DNA from: Anaerolineaceae bacterium
GTDB lineage: Bacteria > Chloroflexota > Anaerolineae > Anaerolineales > Anaerolineaceae
Direction: 5' to 3'
Assembly: GCA_003448875.1 (NCBI GenBank)
Contig: DLXG01000126.1
Coordinates: 1 to 16,081 of the forward strand
DNA length: 16,081 nucleotides
This document shows, one piece after another, positions 1 to 4,955 of the stretch. Positions within the stretch are counted from its first letter, which is position 1. The number at the start of each line of letters is the position of its first letter. Under the pieces are notes generated by a model, which had not been told where the DNA came from, ran no database searches, and saw nothing but the letters and a program-made list of their open reading frames with translations. Position numbers and translations under genes: made by a program.

Positions 1-457
1 CGTAGTGACGGGTAAGGTTTATAACATACTCTACAAATGATGTGGCGATAGAATTCGCCAGCACTTGGGCCTGTACGGGAGAGGAATCGGTTACCGAGAT
101 GCGGATTAATTGAGTATCGCGGATGGGTTCAACGGTTATTTTTTCCTCCAGATCTCTAATGGACAGGTTCAGCGAATTCTGATTGATTACCTTTTCGAGA
201 ATGGGGCGGCTGGTAATGATTTGACTGTATGTCAAGGCGAGGCGTTCCCCTGCCAGCAGGGTATTAAATTGACTGGCTGTATCCTCGCTGGAAGGCATAA
301 TCAACAAGGTGGTCGAGGAACGGTATGAGGGCGGAGTGATTTGACTCACCACCACGACAACAATGATAACCAGCAAAAGCAGCCCAGCAATCAGCGAAAG
401 CCGGCGCTTTATGGCTTGAATAAACCACAAAATGTTCAGTTCGGATGGAATATTCAT
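1..457 (-). CDS. Wzz/CpsC-like polysaccharide chain-length determinant, N-terminal part (cut by window edge)
   Basis: The minus strand encodes 152 residues with no stop before the window edge. A basic N-terminal stretch is followed by one strongly hydrophobic helix at about residues 20-39, then an extracytoplasmic region containing SYRSSTTLLIMPSS, ERLALTYSQIITSRPIL and an IRISVTDSSPVQAQVLANSIA segment. This order is typical of the Wzz (Pfam Wzz) domain in O-antigen, capsule and exopolysaccharide length regulators such as CpsC/YveK; in other bacteria it can be fused or adjacent to a tyrosine autokinase. It should sit in the cytoplasmic membrane and control polymer length with a Wzy polymerase. 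I chose the ATG at 457 because AGAGGA lies six bases upstream; the in-frame ATG at 463 directly abuts that site. The C-terminal end, and any kinase domain, is outside the window. The family call is firm; the polymer is unknown. Confidence 0.85.
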   Translation of the reverse strand, partial: MNIPSELNILWFIQAIKRRLSLIAGLLLLVIIVVVVVSQITPPSYRSSTTLLIMPSSEDTASQFNTLLAGERLALTYSQIITSRPILEKVINQNSLNLSIRDLEEKITVEPIRDTQLIRISVTDSSPVQAQVLANSIATSFVEYVINLTRHY

Positions 458-528
458 GGTCATTCCTCTTTGATATCCCAGCAAGCACTGTCAGAACATT
501 GTCCAGCCATGCTCCGCCCTTCCGACAT

Positions 529-556
529 TAAATATCGGAAGATAGGATATACTCAA
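529..556 (-). promoter_or_regulatory. Candidate promoter of the wzz-like gene
   Basis: On the minus strand TTGAGT (551-556) is followed after 16 bases by TATTTA (529-534), about 70 bases before the wzz-like start codon. The -10 lies inside a small perfect inverted repeat, TTCCGA (520-525) and TCGGAA (535-540), which could be an operator or chance. Sequence match only; moderate to weak. Confidence 0.35.
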
Positions 557-716
557 CCCCTACCGCTAAAAGGTGATCATCAACGAAGATTAACCTATTG
601 CCGCTAAAACCAACCTTATGAGTGCTAAATGTTTGTGCGCTGGTTGGTGAATATTGAAGTCAAGAAAAATGGAAGTTTTTTGAGATGATTTCCCAACCTG
701 CCTGTTGACCATCCAA

Positions 717-741
717 CAAAAAACCGGCCTGTGTGGCCGGT
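717..741 (-). terminator. Rho-independent terminator (minus strand)
   Basis: Seven-base perfect stem ACCGGCC (723-729) with GGCCGGT (735-741), five-base loop, followed on the minus strand by a run of six T. There is no T run on the plus-strand side, so it acts on leftward transcripts. It ends either the DUF2200 transcript or, more interestingly, the short structured RNA described for 717-822. Confidence 0.85.
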
Positions 742-822
742 ATCGCTTTAGCTCCCCGATAATCTCGCCCCAATGTGAAGGCTCGCGACCTGTTCAGGTT
801 ATCGGATCATCGCATCCACATT
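717..822 (-). ncRNA. Candidate structured small RNA or regulatory leader, class unknown
   Basis: A leftward transcript starting near 816 or 881 would run into the terminator at 717-741, giving an RNA of roughly 100 or 165 nucleotides. It can fold as an outer helix (799-805 with 756-762, seven pairs) enclosing a very short hairpin (CCT/AGG at 789-798) and a second hairpin (TCGC at 785-788 with GCGA at 765-768). The loop of the second hairpin, CACATT in the RNA (772-777), is perfectly complementary to AATGTG in the RNA's 5' segment (817-822), a possible pseudoknot when transcription begins upstream of 822. The 3' strand of the outer helix can instead pair with CGATA at 741-745 next to the terminator stem, so two exclusive folds are possible. 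I do not recognise a known riboswitch core. It could be a stand-alone sRNA or a terminator-controlled leader of the wzz-like gene. Confidence 0.5.
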
Positions 823-851
823 ATCCTACCAGACGAACAGAGAGCATTCAA
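823..851 (-). promoter_or_regulatory. Candidate sigma70-type promoter, proximal, for the small RNA
   Basis: Minus strand TTGAAT (846-851), 17-base spacer, TAGGAT (823-828). Predicted start near 816 would place the 5' end of a transcript just ahead of the structured segment 717-822. Confidence 0.45.
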
Positions 852-887
852 GCGTAAATATCTCGTGCTTTTTTTCTTCCAAATTAA

Positions 888-915
888 ATTATATGCCGAT
901 TCTTTATGAAGTCAA
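888..915 (-). promoter_or_regulatory. Strong sigma70-type promoter, distal, for the small RNA
   Basis: Minus strand TTGACT (910-915), 16-base spacer, perfect TATAAT (888-893), in AT-rich surroundings between the DUF2200 stop and the structured segment. Predicted start near 881. This is among the best promoter matches in the window and has no protein gene before the terminator at 717-741. Confidence 0.6.
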
Positions 916-985
916 TAAATCTATCTAAATTATAATCATTTTATAAAGAGGGTCGGGCAGCCTTAGTTGACCAAAGTTTATCAAG

Positions 986-1351
986 TCAATCTCTCAGAAT
1001 TTTCTGCAAGGGTTTTCCTTTGGCGAGTTCATCAATCAATTTATCCAGATAGCGGATTTTTTGCATCAAGGGATCCTCAATTTCTTCGACGCGAACACCG
1101 CATACCACACCTTTGATCAATGAACTGCGGGGGTTAAAGGCAGGTGCCTGAGCAAAGAAAGTTTCCAGATCATTTCCATTGTTGATCTGCTCTTGCAGTC
1201 CAGCTGAGTCATAGCCGGTCAGCCAGCAGATGATCTGGTCAACTTCTTCGCGGGTGCGGTTTTTGCGTTCCGCTTTTTGAATGTAAAGCGGGTACAGGTC
1301 AGCAAATTTCAAAGAGAAAAGGCGATGTTTTGGTTTGCTAGAAGTAGCCAA
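986..1351 (-). CDS. DUF2200 family protein
   Basis: Small soluble protein of 121 residues, recognised as DUF2200 by the block [15 protein letters not shown], the motif [16 protein letters not shown] and the later [31 protein letters not shown]. The molecular function of DUF2200 is not established. The frame stays open to a TTG at 1375, but AAAGGAGG sits five bases before the TTG at 1351, and starting there gives the family's usual N-terminus just ahead of [14 protein letters not shown] therefore use TTG 1351. It lies 24 bases downstream of the membrane-protein gene and is probably co-transcribed with it. About 245 bases of non-coding sequence follow before the next terminator. Family call confident, function unknown. 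Confidence 0.85.
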   Translation of the reverse strand: MATSSKPKHRLFSLKFADLYPLYIQKAERKNRTREEVDQIICWLTGYDSAGLQEQINNGNDLETFFAQAPAFNPRSSLIKGVVCGVRVEEIEDPLMQKIRYLDKLIDELAKGKPLQKILRD

Positions 1352-1375
1352 CGATACCTCCTTTGAAGAGTGCAA

Positions 1376-2038
1376 TTAGCATGGGGTAAGTTGTTTTGAA
1401 GGGTTTTTTATTTTGTCAATTTTGTTCAATAAAAAGATGATTGAAATGATCGGCATTACCGTATATCCGAAAATTCCAATAAATCGGAGTGCCATATCAT
1501 TCAGCGGCAATGCAATCAACCCCAGCAATGCTACTATTCCGGATAAAACTATTATGAAACGGGTTTGGGAAAGCTCTTTTATTGGTGTTAGTGAAAAGCC
1601 TAAAAAAATAAATGCCAACCCAAAAAAGATATGCCAGGCAAGGATATCAATTGATAGAAGCAGGGAAGGCCAACTTAATGAAAATACGGGTGATAAAAGA
1701 GCAGCATGATTTACTATCTGAGTGGTTACTGTAATACTGACAAAATGAACGATACTAGTCAGGGAAACAAGAAGTGTCATAAAAATTACACTGATTTCGG
1801 CTAGGAAATTGTTTACAGACGTTGATAGATTTTTTATGGATAGGGCGAAGAACAGAAACCCGAATGCAGATAGGATGGTTACAATTTCCATAAATATTCT
1901 TACCCCGTCTCGGATGAAACCGGTCTGAGGGTCACGTGAAATTATTCCCCCCAGAATTAAACCGATATAGATTACACCTAGTACAAGTAAATAATAGGCT
2001 GACCATTGAATAAACTGTATGCTTTTCGTATTGATCAC
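1376..2038 (-). CDS. Hypothetical six-helix integral membrane protein
   Basis: Predicted 220-residue protein that I cannot assign to a named family. Hydrophobic stretches at about residues 12-34, 48-68, 78-102, 127-149, 157-178 and 184-204 suggest six membrane helices. Charged residues are few and sit in the short loops and in a basic C-terminal tail (KIDKIKNPSK). The start is GTG at 2038, preceded by AAGGAAG four bases upstream; no better ATG exists nearby. It is the first gene of a probable two-gene unit with DUF2200. The gene is AT-rich and overlaps no other convincing frame; a plus-strand frame at 1413-1709 is its shadow. No signal peptidase site or catalytic motif is visible. Confidence 0.75.
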   Translation of the reverse strand: MINTKSIQFIQWSAYYLLVLGVIYIGLILGGIISRDPQTGFIRDGVRIFMEIVTILSAFGFLFFALSIKNLSTSVNNFLAEISVIFMTLLVSLTSIVHFVSITVTTQIVNHAALLSPVFSLSWPSLLLSIDILAWHIFFGLAFIFLGFSLTPIKELSQTRFIIVLSGIVALLGLIALPLNDMALRFIGIFGYTVMPIISIIFLLNKIDKIKNPSKQLTPC

Positions 2039-2349
2039 AAAACTTCCTTGACATATGGCTATGTACTAAAAATCTTAATAAGTCATATCAACTCCCATTA
2101 TCCCATAAAGTCGACAATAAAGATATGGGTATACATAATTTCTCAATGTCTTCTTATGGAGCCAAATTTTCATCAGCTAAGATAATTTAATCACTTAATT
2201 TAGTGGTAAATGGCATAAACAAGGAGTCCCCCAGGTAGGAAACACACCTTATGTGATAAAAAAACCCTTCAGCCGGTCAGGTGCTGACCTCGCTGGTAGA
2301 CTGATGTGGAAGGGGAAAATGGTGTTAGTATTCTAAATGAGGAATATAA
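2039..2349. other. Divergent intergenic region
   Basis: No convincing gene. It separates two divergently transcribed genes. The minus side carries the AAGGAAG ribosome site of the membrane-protein gene; the plus side ends with GAGGA six bases before the dehydrogenase ATG. I see no strong sigma70 promoter for the plus gene. The part at 2257-2314 folds into a long hairpin listed separately. Confidence 0.6.
2257..2314 (-). terminator. Terminator-like hairpin, minus strand
   Basis: Nested inverted repeats: CCCTTC (2265-2270) with GAAGGG (2309-2314), or alternatively CAGC (2270-2273) with GCTG (2292-2295), around GGTCA (2275-2279) with TGACC (2285-2289). On the minus strand the structure is followed by seven T. 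No minus-strand gene lies upstream to need it, so it may block antisense read-through or act as a leader structure of the plus gene. Confidence 0.45.
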
Positions 2350-3282
2350 ATGTCTCAAAAAATTTTGGTTTTTGGTGCGGGAGTGTTGGGAAGCCTGTAT
2401 TCAGCCTATTTGCATGAGGCTGGCTTTGATGTTCGCCTTCTGGCGCGCGGCAGACGCTTGCAGGAAATATATTCGCAGGGCGTTATCTTACAGCATGCAT
2501 TTTCGGGAAATCGGATTGTCTCTCATGTGCAGGTGGTTGAGACTTTGTCGCCATCTGATAATTATGACTATATCATCGTTCTGGTTCGAAAGAATCAATT
2601 GGAGGATGTGCTAAAAATTGTTGGCAAAAATGAAAAAACGCCCAATATCCTCATCATGGTCAATAATGCCACTGGATATCAAAGCTGGATTGAGGCTGTA
2701 GGCCGCCAGCGGTTGATGATGGGATTTGCCGGAGCGGGCGGGGCAATTGAAAACGGCGTGGTGACATATGCCCTTGCGCCGGCCTTCTTCCAGCCCACCA
2801 CTCTTGCTGAACTGGATGGCCACGAAAGTGCGCGATTGAAAGAGATTAAGCAGATTTTCAGGCAGGCGGGATTCCCCGTTGCAATTACCTCTAACATGGA
2901 CGCATGGCAAAAGACGCATGTAGCCTGGGTCAGTCCCTTGGCGCAGGCAATTTACCGGGCTGAAAGGGATGGAGTTCCATTGAGTTCATCTAAGTATATT
3001 TTGAAATTAACTGTGGAAGCAATTCGCGAGTCTTTTGATGTTTTGGAAAAATTAGGTGTAGCGATCACACCGCCAAGATTAATGTTCTGGAAGCGCCTAC
3101 CAGCGTGGTTGCTTGCGGAGAGTCTGGCCATGTACGCACGCACTACTCATTTCAGGACTCTGGTCTTGCGTCACAGTCTGGCTGCTCGCGATGAGATGAA
3201 ACAACTCGCCGATGAATTTTCAGCGCTTGCCCGGATTGCTGAGCATCCGACTCCCGCATTGGAGCGGCTTATCAGGGGATAA
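2350..3282 (+). CDS. Ketopantoate reductase-like (ApbA/PanE family) NAD(P)-dependent dehydrogenase
   Basis: A 310-residue cytoplasmic protein with an N-terminal Rossmann fold: the dinucleotide motif GAGVLGS is at residues 9-15 and an Arg-rich segment (LLARGRRLQ, 30-38) fits NADPH preference. IIVLVRKNQLEDVL (75-88) matches the family's second conserved strand-helix unit, and the C-terminal helical domain follows. Length is normal for 2-dehydropantoate 2-reductases (about 300 residues). Lys188 in WQKTHVAWVSPLA corresponds to the catalytic Lys, but the Asn four residues later in PanE is Ala here, so I doubt that ketopantoate is the substrate. The ATG is supported by GAGGA six bases upstream. It stands alone between a divergent gene and the tRNA fragment and is probably host chromosome. 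Family sure, reaction open. Confidence 0.8.
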   Translation: MSQKILVFGAGVLGSLYSAYLHEAGFDVRLLARGRRLQEIYSQGVILQHAFSGNRIVSHVQVVETLSPSDNYDYIIVLVRKNQLEDVLKIVGKNEKTPNILIMVNNATGYQSWIEAVGRQRLMMGFAGAGGAIENGVVTYALAPAFFQPTTLAELDGHESARLKEIKQIFRQAGFPVAITSNMDAWQKTHVAWVSPLAQAIYRAERDGVPLSSSKYILKLTVEAIRESFDVLEKLGVAITPPRLMFWKRLPAWLLAESLAMYARTTHFRTLVLRHSLAARDEMKQLADEFSALARIAEHPTPALERLIRG

Positions 3283-3381
3283 GAATTTTTACCTCTTATT
3301 TTTTACCTTTATAAAAAACAGGGATTAAACGGATTCGGTGGTAATTCGCGGATTCTGAATAAGTGGCACACACAATAAGAG

Positions 3382-3421
3382 GGGGAGTGGACAGCGCCCC
3401 CTTCTGGGGATTCGAACCACT
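3382..3421 (-). repeat. Degenerate second copy of the tRNA 3' segment with a 19-base insertion
   Basis: GGGGAGTGGA (3382-3391) and TTCGAACCACT (3411-3421) are the two halves of a contiguous 21-base stretch in the tRNA fragment (3468-3488), here separated by 19 bases (3392-3410). CGGGT then follows in both copies, but six bases present in the tRNA fragment are missing here. It cannot form a tRNA T-arm. Probably a decayed attachment-site duplication or scar. Confidence 0.6.
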
Positions 3422-3426
3422 CGGGT

Positions 3427-3456
3427 AAAAAAAGACACCTGAGGAGGTGTCCTTTT
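3427..3456 (-). terminator. Terminator downstream of the tRNA fragment (potentially bidirectional)
   Basis: Perfect seven-base stem GACACCT (3434-3440) with AGGTGTC (3445-3451) and a four-base loop. On the minus strand seven T follow, placed 8-30 bases after the tRNA 3' end, as expected for a tRNA transcript terminator. On the plus strand CTTTT follows, so it may also work in that direction for the upstream dehydrogenase gene. Confidence 0.8.
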
Positions 3457-3463
3457 GATCAGG

Positions 3464-3505
3464 TAGCGGGGAGTGGATTCGAACCACTGACCTCCGGGTT
3501 ATGAG
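3464..3505 (-). pseudogene. 3' half of tRNA-fMet (CAU), attachment site of the integrated element
   Basis: Read on the minus strand, the segment matches tRNA positions 32-73: anticodon loop CTCATAA (anticodon CAT), 3' anticodon strand CCCGG with the run of C typical of initiator tRNA, variable loop AGGTC, perfect T-arm AGTGG/CCACT around TTCGAAT, acceptor strand CCCCGCT and discriminator A. No 5' half exists: similarity stops exactly at the anticodon loop and the recombinase stop codon lies three bases further. Tyrosine recombinases commonly use the anticodon loop to 3' end of tRNA genes as attachment core. The fragment followed by its terminator is therefore the displaced host 3' half; the intact tRNA should lie at the other end of the element, outside this window. 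The encoded tail reads CCT rather than CCA. Confidence 0.85.
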
Positions 3506-3507
3506 GA

Positions 3508-4479
3508 TTAAAGCCCCCAGACTTTTACAGGTGAGGCACGCTGATGTACACCATTTATATCTGTTTGAGCAATTGCCAGGTATCTACGAACCATATCCAA
3601 GGTTTCATGCCCTAAAATTGCTTGCAGTGTAAAAACGTCTCCACCGTTTCTCAAGAAATTTATTGCGAAAGTATGTCGGAATCGGTGAGGATGAGCATCG
3701 TTTACACCAGCCCGGTCGCCAATTCGCCGAATAATCAATCTGAGTGCGTCTCGGCTAAGAACATTCCCTTGCTCTGTTTTGAATACATATTTCTCAATGT
3801 CTTTTTGTTCTCCTATATAGTCGCACAGCGCAGAGCGGGTTGTTTCTGAAATCGGCACCAAGCGATCCTTTGAGCCTTTTCCGTGAATATAAATTCCGTG
3901 TGGTTTAATGTCTTTTACCTTTATTCCACATAATTCAGATGCTCTGATCCCGGTATCTAACAGCAATAAAATGATTGCCCTATCTCGCACACCGGTCTTC
4001 AAGCGATTACGACAAGCACGTTTTCCCGGACGAGTGTATTCCTTTGAGGCATCGGTAGATGCAAGCATATTCATAATTTGATCACGGGTGAAAGGGAGAA
4101 TAGGGCGCTTTTCAGGTTTGGGGGGCTTGATCTGGCGAATAATATGAACTGTGCAATATCCCATTTCAACCGCCCATGTCCAGAGAGAAGAAAGAGCTGT
4201 GTAAATGTTTTTGACTCTTTTTTTTGACAAATCGAGTGATGCCAAATAATGGGCAATTGTCTTTCGTTCAATATGATCTATGTCAAAATCACCAATTTCC
4301 CTATTAAATCGCCGCAGGACGGTTTCATAATCCAGTAAAGTCCAACGGCTCAGACGCTGAGCTCGCTTAAACTCCAAAAACTCGTCAATGCAATAAGACA
4401 GCAAAGGCATATTTCCAACCTCCATGACTGGTATGATGTTTGTTGTTGTTTTGGTTTGGTAGAGATTGGATTTTGCCAT
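3508..4479 (-). CDS. Tyrosine recombinase / integrase (XerD-like)
   Basis: A 323-residue site-specific recombinase. Residues about 27-115 are the SAM-like core-binding domain (FLEFKRAQRLSRWTLLDYETVLRRF, then KKRVKNIYTALSSLWTWAVEMG). The catalytic domain carries the full set of active residues: Arg179 (TGIRASELCG), Lys201 (GKGSKDRLVPIS), His265 and Arg268 (HPHRFRHT), His291 (LGHE) and nucleophile Tyr300 (RRYL). It would integrate and excise the island by exchange at the tRNA-fMet core, since its stop codon ends two bases from that fragment. Start ATG 4479 has GGGTGG close upstream; an in-frame ATG at residue 24 preceded by GGAGG is a credible alternative, and the first 23 residues look like a weak extension. 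It is intact, so the element may still be mobile if its partner site survives. Confidence 0.9.
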   Translation of the reverse strand: MAKSNLYQTKTTTNIIPVMEVGNMPLLSYCIDEFLEFKRAQRLSRWTLLDYETVLRRFNREIGDFDIDHIERKTIAHYLASLDLSKKRVKNIYTALSSLWTWAVEMGYCTVHIIRQIKPPKPEKRPILPFTRDQIMNMLASTDASKEYTRPGKRACRNRLKTGVRDRAIILLLLDTGIRASELCGIKVKDIKPHGIYIHGKGSKDRLVPISETTRSALCDYIGEQKDIEKYVFKTEQGNVLSRDALRLIIRRIGDRAGVNDAHPHRFRHTFAINFLRNGGDVFTLQAILGHETLDMVRRYLAIAQTDINGVHQRASPVKVWGL

Positions 4480-4498
4480 TTTCCACCCTTCAAAATGT

Positions 4499-4527
4499 CA
4501 TCACATTCGCCAGTAATTTGCTATACT
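4499..4527 (+). promoter_or_regulatory. Candidate extended -10 promoter for the DUF2188-hsd operon
   Basis: TGCTATACT with the TATACT hexamer at 4522-4527 gives an extended -10 element; the expected -35 position (near 4499-4504) is poor. Transcription would start near 4534 and leave a leader of about 185 bases full of hairpins before the DUF2188 ATG. Confidence 0.4.
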
Positions 4528-4538
4528 TATTTCCAGGT

Positions 4539-4577
4539 AAAAAAATCCAGCCCCGCCGGTGGCTTCGGCGAGGCTGG
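4539..4577 (-). terminator. Intrinsic terminator between facing promoter and recombinase
   Basis: Stem CCAGCC (4547-4552) with GGCTGG (4572-4577), continued by CGCCG (4554-4558) with CGGCG (4566-4570) around a seven-base loop. On the minus strand seven T follow. It lies about 60 bases upstream of the recombinase start, so it either isolates that gene from leftward transcription or attenuates it. Confidence 0.8.
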
Positions 4578-4581
4578 AAAG

Positions 4582-4687
4582 GCAACGCGGTTGCGGCGCG
4601 TTGCGGCAAAATGAGCATAGCAAACTTTTGCCGCCCGCGCAAGTATCCCGAAGAATGGGGTGTAAGAGAATTGCGTTGCACGGGCGG
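4582..4687. repeat. Cluster of three perfect inverted repeats in the RM operon leader
   Basis: GCAACGCG (4582-4589) with CGCGTTGC (4597-4604); GCGGCAAAA (4603-4611) with TTTTGCCGC (4626-4634); CCGCCCG (4631-4637) with CGGGCGG (4681-4687), the last enclosing CGCAA/TTGCG and followed on the plus strand by ATTTTGTT, so it is weakly terminator-like. GCGTTGC occurs twice and could pair alternatively with the first arm. Adjacent arms overlap, so not all helices can form together. This could be a regulatory leader, recombinase arm-site DNA, or both. Confidence 0.6.
4614..4642 (-). promoter_or_regulatory. Candidate minus-strand promoter facing the RM operon promoter
   Basis: Minus strand TTGCGC (4637-4642), 17-base spacer ending in TGC, then TATGCT (4614-4619). 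The sequence around its -10 (TTTGCTATGCTCATTT) is nearly the same as that around the plus-strand -10 (TTTGCTATACTTATTT). A start near 4607 would give a 60-70 base RNA ending at the terminator 4539-4577, or read-through into the recombinase. Confidence 0.45.
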
Positions 4688-4719
4688 ATTTTGTTAATGA
4701 TTTGCAAGCAAGGTAAGCG

Positions 4720-4953
4720 ATGGCGAAAAAAAATGTGCATGTTGTTCCTAAAGGCAATCAATGGGCTGTGAAAAAAGAAGGCAACCAACGGGCCACCTCT
4801 ATCCACAACCGAAAGCAAGATGCTGAAAAACGCGGACGCCAGGAAGCAGAAAAAGAGGGCTCGGAGTTGATTATTCATAAAAAAGACGGCACAATTCAGG
4901 ACAAGGAAAGTCACGGCAACGATCCAAACCCACCCAGGGACAGAAAACCGTAA
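4720..4953 (+). CDS. DUF2188 family small protein
   Basis: A 77-residue, strongly charged protein. The pattern NVHVVPKGNQWAVKKEGNQRATS, a Lys/Glu-rich helix (about residues 31-46) and SELIIHKKDGTIQDKESHGNDP is characteristic of DUF2188, a small family of unknown function (the end IQxKxSHGNDPxPP is typical). An AAGG site lies seven bases before the ATG. The stop codon is two bases before the hsdR start, so it is the first gene of the restriction-modification operon and probably translationally coupled to hsdR. A role in the RM system is suggested only by position. It is soluble with no signal peptide. Confidence 0.85.
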   Translation: MAKKNVHVVPKGNQWAVKKEGNQRATSIHNRKQDAEKRGRQEAEKEGSELIIHKKDGTIQDKESHGNDPNPPRDRKP

Positions 4954-4955
4954 GC

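Larger units (their letters stand above)
3283..3463. other. Intergenic host-side flank of the attachment site
   Basis: No gene. Holds a degenerate second copy of the tRNA T-arm region (3382-3421) and the tRNA terminator (3427-3456). The part near 3320-3357 (GGATTAAACGGATTCGG and a nearby GCGGATTC) looks like a degenerate intergenic repeat but I cannot confirm it. Confidence 0.5.

Noticed and set aside
264..488. Minus frame of 74 codons at the left end
   Set aside because: Shifted frame over the Wzz-like gene, which has the membrane helix and conserved sequence.
717..822. Assignment of the structured RNA to c-di-GMP, SAM, TPP, fluoride or other known riboswitches
   Set aside because: Individual short matches exist, but none of the conserved cores is present.
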